Under the pieces are notes generated by a model, which was not told where the DNA came from, made no database searches, and was given only the letters and a program-made list of their open reading frames with translations. The position numbers were made by a program, and so were the translations under genes. Below are positions 14,725 through 26,694 of a stretch of DNA of 64,000 nucleotides, piece by piece; the first letter of the stretch is position 1; the number at the start of each line of letters is the position of its first letter. Source of the stretch: Caenorhabditis elegans (lineage: Eukaryota > Nematoda > Chromadorea > Rhabditida > Rhabditidae); the NCBI RefSeq assembly GCF_000002985.6, contig NC_003279.8, positions 14,942,001 through 15,006,000 of the forward strand, written 5' to 3'.

Positions 14725-14909
14725 AGTTACATTTTTGGTCGACTTCCAAAATTATCAGTGGCAAAAACTGAGTAATTGGTCACTATTTGACAGTAAATAA
14801 AAAAATTTCAAAATAATGTTGAAAAGTTTTGCTATGATATTTGGTCATTTTGGCACCAGAGAAGTTGTTTTTGACATTTTTCTCACTGGCGCTACTTCAC
14901 CTCTAAGGT
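14641..14909. repeat. Partial family A palindromic element over F-box gene 5' end
   Basis: It shares the core phrases 'aataaaacactccaaaaaattagattttt' and 'gtggcaaaaactgagtaattg' with 2611-3049 and has the right-hand terminus CACTGGCGCTACTTCACCTC. The left terminus is missing where the F-box-associated frame begins. Confidence 0.7.
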
Positions 14910-14990
14910 AAAATGAAGTTATCATAAAATCAACATTTTTAAATAACTGAATTATGGAGGGTCTATTTCAAATTAAAAAAAAAAACTCAC

Positions 14991-15070
14991 TTTTCCTGAA
15001 ATTCCATTCGGTTAAGACGATCTCTATCAACAATTTCAGATGGATGAAAACGAGAAACATCGGCGTCCAT
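14991..15070 (-). CDS. Possible orphan first exon (minus strand)
   Basis: On the minus strand an ATG at 15070-15068 opens 26 codons beginning MDADVSRFHPSEIVDRDRLN and runs to a strong donor (GGAAAA|GTGAGT) at 14991. It may be the original or a displaced first exon of the F-box-associated gene just downstream on the same strand. No in-frame acceptor is obvious across the intervening repeat. The peptide is not recognisable. Confidence 0.25.
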
Positions 15071-16007
15071 CTTTTGCGTAGAACTCAAATGGAGAATGAG
15101 CTGTGAGCACAGACAACAGTAATTATGAGACTAAGAGAGAGGAACACCTGGTTACATGCACACCTGGACATAATCTTTAATGGGTCTTGGTTCAAGATGG
15201 GAAGATGTGATGTTTCAGGTTTGTTATTATTTTGAGTTACAGCCGTCAAGTTTGCTTTTGAGAGTCCAGCCATCAAACTTAAAAAAAAAAACATCAATTC
15301 ACATTAATATCCAATGACGTACCTTGCCACGTCTCTTTTATGCGAAGTTTTTAGAGTACCACTTTTTAGGGTGGATTTTTGATGTCCCTAGCATTTTGTA
15401 AGCGCGGCCTAATTGTCACGTTATCGTTGCGCTCTGCAACCCATCACTATACCATCAATCAAATGTTTTTTGAAAAATTATGTAAAATTCGAATTTTTCT
15501 GATATTGAATTCACAATTTTTGTATTCAAAAATTTTGACGAAAAATAGAAAAGAGTACAGCAGGTTTACTCTAGTTGTTCTTTCTCGTCATCCAAATTTC
15601 TTAACGTTCTTCAGAGTACCCTAAAATTTAGAACACTTCTTTATTCCTCCAACAGTGCATAAAGTTATAAAAAGAGAGGGGTTGGTAAACAAATGTAATG
15701 GTCCATCACTCTCTTCCCTTTGAGATATCAAGAAGTGCGTGTGCAGTGACAGAATGGCATTACCAGGTCATATTTGTATGACCGGTAAGGTAATTCTATG
15801 GACATATAGATAGAAAGTGTAAGAGGAGGATATCGGAAATACTAATGGGAGGAAGGAGTGAGACGGTTTGAATTTGGATGGGCGGAATGAGTTTTTTTTC
15901 TAAGTTTTTTGTTTCCAGTTCATTAAAAACACAACATGAATTTTTTTGTTAGTTTCTAATTTTTTTTTCTTCTAAATTTTTCTTATGGTTTCTAAACTTT
16001 TATTTTA

Positions 16008-16557
16008 AAGGCGGTGTACCAAAATTTGAGACTTTGCTTTTTTAGACTCAAAATGGTCCAAATACCAAATTTCGTAATGAGACGTTCTGAAAAAAATTGG
16101 AAAAAAAGTTATGGCCGCTCAAAGTTTTGGAAAAAATGGTCCATTTTTAGCTAAAATCTCAAATTTTGGCAACTTCTCGGTGTCGTAGCGGTTGGAACTT
16201 AATTTTTCTTTGATTATCATACTTTAATACACGTTTTCGCAATTGATTAGATGTTGTTTCGTTGATTAAGATGCTTTTTCGGTCGATGCGAGCACAAATA
16301 CGATACAAGTTTGACGAAAAAACGAAATAAAATGCCAAAACATGCATTAAAAGACGACAATCAAATAAAAATTAAGTTCGAATTGCTGTGACACCGAGAA
16401 GTAGCCAAAATTCGAAATTTTAGCTAAAAATTAACCATTTTTCCAAAACTTTGAACTTTTTTTTAAATGTTCAGAACTTCTCATTACGAAATTTGGTAGT
16501 TTTGGACCATTTTGGTCTAAAAAAGCAAAGTCTCAAATTTTGGTACCCTACCCTTAA
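16008..16557. repeat. 550-bp palindromic element, family B
   Basis: The left arm (GGCGGTGTACCAAAATTTGA...) returns in inverted order at the right (...CAAATTTTGGTACCCTACC). Inner arms carry 'ttggaacttaatttttctttgattatcat' and its reverse. A partial copy lies in the zinc-finger gene intron at about 36470-36760. Diverged copies lie at about 23590-24000 and 62920-63110. There is no open frame of note. Confidence 0.8.
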
Positions 16558-17752
16558 GCAGAAAATTTTGAAAAAAAACTTCAAATAAACTTCAAATAAA
16601 AAAACAAGAAATAGTTCTATATTAACAAATTTCATTACAACATACCTTAAACCCTTTAGAGTTCTCAAAATTTACCTTCAAAGTTTTGGTGCAATTTCGT
16701 GTATTGCTCCAAATCCAAGTGGACTGGTTTTTTCTGAGTTAAGTTAGTTTTAAAAAAATCTTCGGAAAATGAATAAAGAATATTATTGAAATGTTCTAAT
16801 TATTTAGATGTTTTCGCAACAAAATATAAACACTAATAGAGACACAAATTCAGCCCTGAACATATTCTCGCCCAAGCTTAGCCCAACTCCGACCAAGCTT
16901 TGAGTTTTCTAGTGCAAACTATCTCACAAAAGCAGTCCCCGCAAGAATGCCTAATCTCGAGCACACTTAGTTAAAAATTTGTGCTCAAAAAGTTGTAAAC
17001 TCTTCCTCAGAAAGAGTGAATTCTCGGAAAGTTACTCAGAAACACGAAGAGTCTTCAAAAGTTTGAGATCTCTAAACATGATATCAACCAAGAACTGAAT
17101 TCTCATTGGTGTTATCGAATACAAAAACCGTTTTTGGTCCATTTCAAAAGTTATGATAAGTGAAAATTGAGTACACATAGAGAAATTTCAAAAAAGTTTT
17201 AAAAAGCTTCACTGTGATATTTTAGCATAAAAAAGCGGTACTACTGACATGATTTCATCTTTTACTATTGTATACATAAAAATCTTAACCTCACAAATTC
17301 AAATTCAATTCCATTTGAATATATACCCGCCTGTGCAAGTCATCCATAAAAAATTGGCAATTGCTTGAATTCTATAGAATGATGATTGACAAGTGGATTC
17401 GGCTTTCGATGAGGAGAAAAAGTGTCAAGTCCTTTTTGGAAGATAATAATTCAATGATCAATTAGACGTCGGCGTTTTTGTCGGGATTAGGAAGATGTGC
17501 GCGAAGTTAATTGCGCTCAACACATGTGCTATCGTAAACGGAGCATGCGAGGAAAGACTACAAACATGTCCTATCTTTAGATCAGTGCCAAATAGAACAA
17601 GAACTCGGCTGTTTTTGCCACGGAGAATCGGAAACTCGCCTATTTGGATTCATCAAATTTCAAAGTTTGTGTCAGGATTGTGAGCCTGAAGTAGAGCGTA
17701 AATCTTCATAATGTAAATATGATTCCAATAAAAAATTCAAAAACCCCGTATC

Positions 17753-17856
17753 AGTGCTGTGCGGCTCTTGAAAAAAGTCGGCTCGCGCCGAGAGCCGAGT
17801 TCAAATTTTTTTCAGCTCTCGGCTTCCGCCGAGAGCCGAGAGCCCCACAGCACTGC
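17753..17856. repeat. Short GC-rich foldback (CAGTGCTGTG ends)
   Basis: TCAGTGCTGTGCGGCTCT at the left matches, inverted, GAGAGCCCCACAGCACTG at the right, about 100 bp apart. The interior repeats GCCGAGAGCCGAG on both strands. It is a compact MITE-like hairpin in otherwise AT-rich DNA. Confidence 0.8.
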
Positions 17857-19526
17857 CCCGTATACCCTCCGGTAGGCTAGATTTGTAACAGTTACGCAGT
17901 ATTACTAGCCATTGCGTAAGTTCAAAAGAGGGACCGATGAGCACATGGTACTTGAAAGAGGATGAAAGGTCGGGAGGATGAATATTGTTGCATGAAGAGA
18001 AGTGATTTCGGATGCATGTGAAGCCTTGGTGGTAATATTAATGATATCCCTCTAATATTGAATTTTTAAGATGTGCTCTCAAACGTGAGGGTTTAATTGT
18101 TGAAAGTAAGGCCATAAAATTAAAACCCTGAATTTTAGAATACTGACTGCTGGTAATTAAATCTTCATTTCTCATTGATTTCAGGTGATTTCAGACAGCA
18201 TCAAAACATTCATTCAATGTTTCAACAAATCCGTAACCCAACAAACCTTATTACCTAATGACTACCTACCATTCAAATACTTGCGTAATGATTGTCTCTT
18301 CCTCCATGTCTACCACCAACCCCTCATTCTCCTCTTCAGAAGAAGAGCCGACGTTCCAATGCACACGAGACACCTATCTCTCATAGAAAACGAATATTCA
18401 AATGCCATTGCATACGGTTGCTCTGCGTCTCGTTCTCTTCCCGTGCTCTCTAGTGTTGCGCACTGTTGCACCCTCTGATGGCCGGTGGTGACCTCTTGGA
18501 GGGCGGGCGGAAAATGCTGCCACCCTCATCCCGCATACCGCCTGTCATTTCTCGAGACAGCCGACGCGCAATCACTCTTATGCTCCGATGGGTATATGGG
18601 GCAACAGGGTGGTCCCAGTAGACCCAATTTCTTACAACTTCGTTTTTTTTTAGTTTTTGATTCTACTAATAAAAAATCATATGTAACTTTGAACTACAAA
18701 AATCGCGCAAAACTCTTAAGATGTTTCCAGTTACAATACTCTGATAAAACTTAAATTATTCACAAAAAAATATAGATTTCAAATATGACTACTGTAGAGG
18801 TCATTTCATTTCCTCCCCATCTAACGTATGCATCTTGAATTTTCTTCAGTGATCATTTTTGATTAAGAAATGTATTCTAGAGCTAAAAACTTGAATTATA
18901 TTATATACTCTTTTGTAATAACAATTAGCCTACTTCAACTTTTCATTTTAAGATATGACAAGCAAAATTCCAATTATTTTGATTAAACACAACTTTTCAA
19001 ACTTGTTAAGTAACTTGAGGATCCACATTGACTTTATCAGTACTCACCGCTTATCTAACAACCTCTACCAATTCAGGTTCCACCCTAATCCTAGATTGTC
19101 TCTTTCCTCCATTTCCTTTTACTCTTTTTTATGATTGTGCAAACATTTGACCTCTTTCTTTTCTACCTTCCAATATATTCTTCTGTTCAATTTAATTTAC
19201 CATGGGCATATCTTTGTTTTTTTTTTGAAACGGAATTGGATGGTGTAACCTGAAACATGGCTGGTCTATAGTTGAATTTTCAAGCTTATAGTTTATGAAA
19301 CTCTAAAAATGTTTTAATCAAAAGTTCAATATTGACGTACCCTATTACATCAATTAAAGGATTTTTTTGGGAATTTTCCATCTAGCCTTTGTCTTCTAGG
19401 GTTAAAACTATTCACTTAGCTTATCCATCGGAAGTTTAAACTGAAAATCAAACATTTACCTCTTCAACTCTCTTATAGTTAATAAATCTGTGTCTTTTTT
19501 AGCCCCAAATTATCACAGCAGACGCA

Positions 19527-22500
19527 ATGGACTTTCATAGAGCACTATCGGCGCTTTTCACAAATCAAGCAGCCGTTCAACCACTGCTCGGCTCACTTGG
19601 TTTCCCATTCAACGACGGAACTTCTATTCTGACGACTGCACTTGCTGCACAGTCCGGCGGAAAGAAGTTGGACACTCCGTTGGGGATTTTACCATTTGAC
19701 TCACTGCCCACGACAAATCTTTTAACACCAACCAAGAAGATCAAACTAGAAGATGAATTGTGTGCCAGTCCAGTGTCAAGCAGGTCGAGTACGGTTAGCA
19801 GTTCACACGTGAGTTGGGAAAAATTATTAGCACTTATAAAACTATTGGAATTATTTTCAGTTTTCAAGTCCCCAACGGTCACCATCACGAAAGATGTCGG
19901 TTCCGATTCCAGAAGAAAAAAAGGTTTGTTTCAATTTTTTAAGTTTCAAGTGTATACAATTCCAAAAAATCTGAAAACCAATAGAGACTTACCATGAGGT
20001 TAAAAATATTCATAAATCGTATTTGCGTGGTCTTAAGTTCAAATCACTACAGTTACGTAACACGACTCCTGTTAGTTACGCAACGACGACCGCGAGGTGT
20101 CTGTTGGAGATGGTTTATGGGTGTCAGAATTTTTGATAGTGTGAAAGTCAACTAGTATTAACGCCCCCACCCAAACTATTATAATTATAAGTTGCCTTAT
20201 TTACCGTATTCCTGGAGTTTCCTCTTAGTGCGGAGCATTGTCAACGCCATTTTGTCTCTAAGCTATGCTAATGAATAATTACTCCTAACAATCCCAATTC
20301 AAAAATCCGCTGGTTGTTCCTGGGATAATGCGGTACAGACTGCCTCCAATTAAGAGCTCTTCGAGATTCGGCTCATTGTTTAGCACCACCCAACTGTTGC
20401 CATAAGAAAAAGAAGGGGTAATTACATACAGTCTACCTGACAGAGAAACCTTCATGTGTGTGGAGGAATTTGAATATGAATATACGAGAGGGGCATGACC
20501 GGACAGGAAGGGGTGTTGCGCAACTATACCCCCGTAGAGGACTTGGGCTACCATTTATATTATTCAAATGAGGCGGGAATTCAAAAAATTAAGATCAGCA
20601 TCACTTCTTGTTCAGCTAGCATCAAATACTAAGTAAGCTATATTTACTGCGTCGTACAAGTACCCACATTCTCATTTTGTAAAAAAATTGTAATTTTTCG
20701 TAGCGCCAGTGCGAAATGGCCAAATATCATAGTGGCACGTTGCCGGCCAATATTCTATTTGCTTTCGGTTTTATGGCCATTTGCCTGAGTTTTTCAAACA
20801 CATATTACTTAAATACTATAATAGTTAACAAATAATTTTCAACTAACAAAATGTTACCGGTTACTTTTTCTACATGTGTAATTTAAAAAAATAATTTCCA
20901 CAGAATTTTCAACTTTTTGCAATTTGTTGTTTTGTCACAAAGTGCCCAGGGAAATTTATACAGATGACTAAACATGCATTACAAAAGTCAGAACTGACCA
21001 AATTTTCTGTAAATGCGAGCAAAATTTTTGTTTAGGTTCTGAGTTTAAAAACATTTCAAACATGTTGCAAACATTCGTGATGTAAGTTTTCGTTACAAAA
21101 ACTATTATATAAAGCTATTTAATAGGATTTTTAAAACATGCTCAAAATCTAGAAATTTGAGAATCATGTTCAATCCTCTGTATTATTTTTCCTGGTCGAT
21201 TGATGACAGAACTGCAAATGGCAGAGTGTAGAAAAATTGGTGCAAATTATTTTCTTATTAAACTTTGTTTCATGAGCACAAAGTTGTGGGTCACTTAGCA
21301 ATTCTAGTCAAAATATAGTCCCGGCTGATTTCAGCTGATGTAGCTTTTTTCGTAATAAAGTTATGTAAACCAACATCAAGAGTGTAGACAAAATGAACGG
21401 CAACATTTTGTTAATTAAAAATATTTTGCTAGATGTTATCGTATTCGAGTTATACTTGTTTGAACAACTCAAGCAAATCACCTTAAAAGCGAAAACGAAT
21501 AGAATATTGGTCGGCACTGTATATGTTGTCGTTTTATGAAACTTTAATGTCCTTCTGTAACAAAAGACTCAAACTTTTTTGGCCTAACGCATATTACATC
21601 TAAGTTTTCTTTTACGGGCGGTGCCCCTCCGAGCATAAAACATACGGAAAAATATATAGAGGGGTCGTACATTTTACACAACAAAACCCACTCATTCTGG
21701 TGAACGGCATACGGTGGTTAGAAGAGAGGCTTACACAAAACACAACTGTCACACCGATTTTTTGAATAAACTTACGTGAATATGAGATACTTTTCCTTTG
21801 ATATTTAATATGGGATTTGCGATAATGTGTAGCTCTTGTTTTATAAAACGGAATAACTTTGGCATATTCCTTAATAAAGTATATGAAAACTCAAAAAGTC
21901 GCATAAGAAATAACTAGTAGTGTATGTGTGCTTCATATCTTTTCGGGGATATGAAATATTAAAAACGTACAACTAATGAAATGTATAAAATTATTTAATT
22001 ATTGTATTTTTGCTTAAAAAAGTTCTTCTAAATAATTTATCTTGAAGCTACATGGAAAAATGGGGAAAAATGGTATCATCAAAATTTCGGCCTAGCGTAC
22101 TTCAACTGACCCTAACTCAAAAACAACAAAAGATACAGAACAGTCATCAACTAACACATTGTAGTGCTTGAAATGCTTGTTAATTTTGTAGTTGATCATT
22201 TTTTCATATCTTTTACGTTTCAGGAGTTAGCGTCGTTCAAAGTTTAAAAAGTCATGTTTGCAAGCATTTTCGGCACTTTCAACTGATATTGTTGTATCGA
22301 TACGCTATGTATGAGGATGTTATTACACTAATGTGCTAAACTAATAGTCTATTACCTGAGGGTGTATAAGTTTTCGATTTCCCAAAGAAATGACAAAAAT
22401 CGGAAAAATTAAATGTTTTGATCGGCAGAGAACGGAGTTGGAAATAATCTTAACGGTGCCCATCATGGCTGATATTGATAGGCTTGTCATTCTAACTGTC

Positions 22501-23021
22501 TTCTATATATCCACAAAAAATATCCTAGAAAAAATCAAAACTGAAAAAAAAACGACAAAACTTATTTATCACCCTAATAGAATTATGATTCTTTGCTAGG
22601 CTAACTGTGCTTAGAGATTTATTAATTCCTAGTTGATAGGCTTTTCGCAAATTGTGTATTACTTTTGTAGACTAATAAATTCCTAGTTTCTGAAAACTTA
22701 ACAAATCACAATTAATCTCAGCAATTACAGGACTCTGCATACTTCGAGCGTCGGCGCAAAAACAACGATGCAGCGAAACGTTCGAGAGACGCACGTCGTC
22801 AAAAAGAAGAACAAATCGCATCAAAAGCTCATGCTTTAGAACGGGAAAACATGCAACTACGTGGAAAGGTCTCAAGCTTAGAGCAAGAGGCCGCGCAGCT
22901 CAGATTTCTCCTCTTCTCCAAAATCTCACCAGCAAATTCTGAAGTGTCCTGCGAGTCAAACGATTCAACGGAAACTAATGATTCTAATGATTCTAAAAGC
23001 GATTCAACCATTGAAGTATGA
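19527..23021 (+). CDS. ces-2: PAR-type bZIP transcription factor CES-2
   Basis: Exons are 19527-19808, 19861-19923 and 22731-23021, giving 211 residues, the length I recall for CES-2. The N-terminal half (MDFHRALSALFTNQAAV...) is a low-complexity regulatory region with a Ser-rich segment around residues 80-105. The last exon carries the bZIP. The basic region FERRRKNNDAAKRSRDARR begins near residue 120, followed by a leucine-zipper region with LEREN and LEQEAAQL heptads. The tail is Ser/Asp/Asn-rich. CES-2 is a relative of HLF/DBP; in C. elegans it represses ces-1 and so permits death of the NSM sister cells. The 2.8-kb second intron separates the N-terminal region from the DNA-binding domain. 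AATAAA at about 23338 marks a likely 3' end. Confidence 0.95.
19924..22730 (+). other. Large second intron of ces-2
   Basis: 2.8 kb without a supportable exon on either strand. It contains a fragment of a family A terminus at about 20695-20735, a CCGTATTCCT-type fragment near 20206, and AT-rich DNA. A minus-strand 89-codon frame at 20285-20554 has no recognisable features and I leave it uncalled. Confidence 0.55.
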
Positions 23022-23589
23022 AATTGTTTGTATTTCATATACCGGACGCTTAAAAAAAGATTAGTGTTGTTTACGCACTTTTGTTGTAAATTTACAGTCG
23101 TTACTTCAAAGCTTCTATTTATTTGAATGTTTCTCTAGGTTCTTGAAATTGCTTTATTTTTCTTTCCTTAGCTTTAAATCGGTTCTCTATACCACCCATT
23201 CATCTTGATCTATCTCTTAAGCTTTCATTCTCCCTACCTCAATCCCCTATCAGGTTATTCATCTGCGGGTGCGTGTATATTTCCTGATAGTTTTTCAACT
23301 TATCATTGATGATTTTTCTACAAATTCTTATTTTGACAATAAATATTGTGTATGCATTTTATGTACTTTTTTGACATTTTTTTTCTAAATGGTTCAGAAA
23401 TATATGTATTTGATATATTATAGTACACAATATAATAAGATCTGTAACCAACTTTGTAATATTTTGCACTTTATAATAGTTCTAAAAGAATTAAACCTGA
23501 ATTTTTTAACTCGGAATATATGAATGAGTTTTAAACAATTCCAAATATTTACATTCTTGACTTTTTGTAGCCATTAATTTATTATAAAC

Positions 23590-24000
23590 TGTAGAAGTGA
23601 CACTTGTCACTATCTAAAATTCGGTGTGCTAGGCAACACTCCTAAGTTATTATTTGTTGCTCCTCGAATTTCAAAAAACTTCTCAAAATTTATGGCGGTT
23701 CAAAATTTCGAAAAAGTACACTGATTATAGCTAGCATCTCAAACTTTGCTTACTTTTCTGTGTCGCATCTGTCCGATGTTGAATTTTTTGGAATTATCGT
23801 CTTTTATTGCATTTTTTGGTATTTTATTTTTATTTTTTTATTGTTTTATTTCGTTAATTAAACCGATAGGTAATCAAACATCCTCTATATTGTTTACATC
23901 TTTAAATGTACATTTTGGGTCGAACCGTTCAAAATCTTCCAAACTGTTAGTTCTCCAAAAGTTCTAAGAAAGTTTCAAGTTATATTCACATCGATTTCGC
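23590..24000. repeat. Diverged half-copy of palindromic family B
   Basis: Phrases such as 'ctcaaactttgcttacttttctgtgtcgcatc' and the following AATTTTTTGGAATTATCG line up with the left half of 16008-16557. The copy is degraded and has no matching right arm. Confidence 0.5.
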
Positions 24001-25312
24001 AATTTTCGCCAAAGTTCATATTTTATTACGCCTTCAAGTGCTAGTAAAACTTTTGTTTTTAACTTTTTGAACAACTCTGACAATGAGTAACATCAAAGTT
24101 TTCTGAATAAATTAAAGTTATTATCTGACATCAACACACTTATAAACTGAAATCATGATTATTTCGAACGTTCCGCAAAGTGGCCTTTGCTGCGTCATCA
24201 CATCTAAATTCTAAGCCAATTCATCCGTGAAAGTCTTCTTTTTCGTTGTTTTCCCATAAAGATTAAGTGATTCGAACACAACAAACACTTAGCCTCCCAC
24301 TTTTTTATATTTCTTTTTTTTTCGCTTTCCACCTTTTTCTCTAACTTTCTCTCTTTCTTTCTTTAGTTTTCCAAAGTTCTAATTGCCGCCCGTTAAGTGG
24401 ATCTACTATTTTTATTCTTACAATTTTTTGAATCAAGGTATATTGAGAAATTATGAGTCAGACGGAACATTGGTGGTTTAAAGTTTTTTTCAAATTACAG
24501 CTAAAAACGCTATGAGAAACATGCTCTAGGTTTTCTTATTGTTAGTATTTCAAAATATTAGTTGTCTTCAAGAAAAATCATCAAAAAGCTTTCCACAACT
24601 TGTTTTTTCTATTCCATATATAGTAGTTGTTTTTGGAACTTATCATCGAAAATATCGACGCTATTAACTACAAATATTTAGTTTGGCTAGCACTATGTAA
24701 GTGCAGCAATTCTTTAAAGTTGCCGTGTGGAGTTCTTGTGCAAAGTATAAAAGCAACACAAACGTTTTAAAAAGTTATTAAATAAAATAAGTATTAAAAA
24801 AAGGACCAAATTTTCTTTAAATAGTTTTTTTTTATACACGGCAATTTTCAGAACATGCAGAATTCGGTAAATTCTACAAATCCACAGAATTAAAATTTGT
24901 TAAATATGATGGTTAATTGTAAGTGATAATGCTATCATATCCATTTTCCTAGACTTATAGGCACATCTAGGTCATATCCTCCTATCAGTCGTCTTCACTC
25001 ACACTTTGCAATTAACACCAAAAACTAAATGTTTTCGTTGTTTTTTTCATCACTTTTCTCACTTTCACTTCACTTTTCACTTTTCAAGTTTTCTCTTTCC
25101 ACTCTCTTAACTAGTGAATCATCCTTCCATTTTTTTCGATTCAATTCAATTTTCTTCCGTCTCTTATGTTTTTCACACAAATTCCTTTCTCCAATTAAAT
25201 TTGAAACGAGAAAAAGATGGAGAAAGAAATTGTAGGAAGCAATGTATTTTTTCCGTTAAAAATGTGTGTTAGAAATAGCTATAATAATCGAATTTTTCAG
25301 AAATTTCCAGAA

Positions 25313-25916
25313 ATGTTTTACAAATCAATGTTTGTATTGTTAATTAGCTGTCTGATGGGTGTTGCATTTGTGGCCTCGTTTCCTATTGAAATGAAAAGTA
25401 AGTTTTATATCTTTAATTTTCCAAAAACATGTTCACTATAATTTTCCTAAAAACGGCCAAATCCGCTAATAATTTATAGATCAAAAATCTTGACGTTTTT
25501 CTTGCATCGATTATTTTTCTTCTTAACTGTAAACTACGCCTACCCACGGTGTCACGGGGCTCAGTGCAAAAAACTGCAAAACTTCGAGTTTTCAGATATT
25601 CAATACCTCTTCCCACCACAAAACACAGTTATAGCAGATGAAAATTCCTACAAGACAAAAATTGACAGACAAGTTGGAGATTCGGAGGAAGAGGACAACA
25701 TAAGAAAATCTTGTGTTCAGAGTAAATTTGAATTTCTTTTGGAAATTAACACTAATTCCAATTTTAGAACAAAATGCAGAAAAATCAGAAGAAGAAACAT
25801 CACCACCGAGTTCTGACGCCGATTTGCCAACATCATTAGCTGACAGTTTCAACGATACAACGCCTTACAACGGAACGATTGTGGATGATGTAAGCATTGG
25901 AAATTCACAGAATTAG
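25313..25916 (+). CDS. Small secreted acidic protein, unrecognised
   Basis: Exons are 25313-25397, 25596-25721 and 25768-25916, giving 119 residues. The N-terminus MFYKSMFVLLISCLMGVAFV is a clear signal peptide with a likely cut after AFVAS. The mature part is short, acidic and hydrophilic: DSEEEDN, then EKSEEETSPPSSDADL, then DSFNDTTPYNGT with possible N-glycosylation sites (NDT, NGT). There is one cysteine in the mature part and no recognised domain. All junctions share phase 1 and use good donors and acceptors. A second strong donor inside exon 3 (gat|gtaagc at 25890) would skip the last eight codons and join a fourth exon at 26429-26470. That exon encodes RMEVKIYRPECDD then stop (124 residues). 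Function unknown; it could be a secreted peptide precursor. Confidence 0.7.
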
Positions 25917-26428
25917 GCATCGATAAAATGTTTTTACGCTTTCCAAAAAAAAACTCTTTTAAAATATATCAAAATGAAAGTGCAATTGTAACAATTGTCG
26001 GAACCACCGATTGCCAGAAATCAGAATTGCCGGAAATAGAAATTTGATACTTTTCAAAGATTTAGAAGTCTAAACATGCATTTTACAGACCAATGTTGTC
26101 TTTTCAAGCTCAAAATTATTTAATCGTGGATGGTTGAACGTTTTCTTTAAGAGCATGGCTAACCGAATACTAAAAAACAAGTTGAAATATTTTCATTTCC
26201 AGAAAAATAATTAGGTTTGAAAAATGCCGAAAATTTCCGGCAATCGGCAATTTCGGCAACTCCAGCAATTTTTGCAATTGTCGGAATTGCCAATTGCCGA
26301 AAATGTCCAAAACCGGCAATTTCCGGAATTGCCCATTGCCGGAAATTTCAGATTACCGCGCACCCCTGGTAGAAATGCCCCCCCCCTCAAGTTTTTCTTC
26401 AATTTCACTAATGAAAATCAATTTTCAG

Positions 26429-26470
26429 CGAATGGAAGTGAAAATCTACAGGCCAGAATGTGACGACTGA
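26429..26470 (+). CDS. Alternative last exon of the small secreted protein
   Basis: The acceptor (attttcag) is at 26428 and the exon is in phase 0 with the donor at 25890. It reads RMEVKIYRPECDD and stops at 26468-26470. It would replace the NSQN-ending tail and add a second cysteine. The intron between contains CGGCAATT-type repeat sequence, so the acceptor lies just beyond a mobile-element insertion. Confidence 0.4.
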   Translation, partial: RMEVKIYRPECDD

Positions 26471-26639
26471 CATGTTTGGATGTTCACTCATACTTTTGCG
26501 TTTCTGCATGATAAATTAATTATAAACATTTTTACCTGGTGTTTCGTAGCAGTCTTATAGCTTACTCAAAAAAGAAAACGATTCCTGTTTTTCCAGATAA
26601 CTTTTTATAACCAGGATACCAAACAAAAAAAGGATTAAA

Positions 26640-26653
26640 GGGGGGGGGGGGGG
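26640..26653. repeat. Mono-G tract (14 G)
   Basis: Fourteen G residues in intergenic DNA, followed by GCGCAAC. Confidence 0.9.
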
Positions 26654-26694
26654 CGCAACAAAAAAACTTCTCGAAAAAATGTGTTTGATTTTAT

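Larger units (their letters stand above)
15300..19526. other. Intergenic region upstream of ces-2
   Basis: No coding exon is supportable. It contains the 550-bp palindrome at 16008-16557, a short GC-rich foldback at 17753-17856 and an old family A remnant at about 17180-17250. Frames at 18185-18754 are short and not domain-like. This gap probably holds ces-2 control sequences. The ces-2 leader appears to be bounded by a ttttttag acceptor at about 19502. Confidence 0.55.

Noticed and set aside
18185..18754. Two consecutive plus-strand frames of 97 and 89 codons upstream of ces-2
   Set aside because: No recognisable domain, no good splice sites, and codon content looks like intergenic DNA; more likely a ces-2 upstream region.
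20020..20060. Sequence resembling a tRNA B-box (AGTTCAAATCAC)
   Set aside because: No A-box or cloverleaf can be formed upstream; no tRNA gene is supported anywhere in the window.
20285..20554. Minus-strand 89-codon frame in the ces-2 intron
   Set aside because: No signal peptide, domain, partner exons or poly(A) signal.
24301..25235. Pyrimidine-rich frames (for example 25029-25235, LSLHFSLFKFSLSTLL)
   Set aside because: Low-complexity CT tracts upstream of the small secreted gene give hydrophobic-looking frames without other support.
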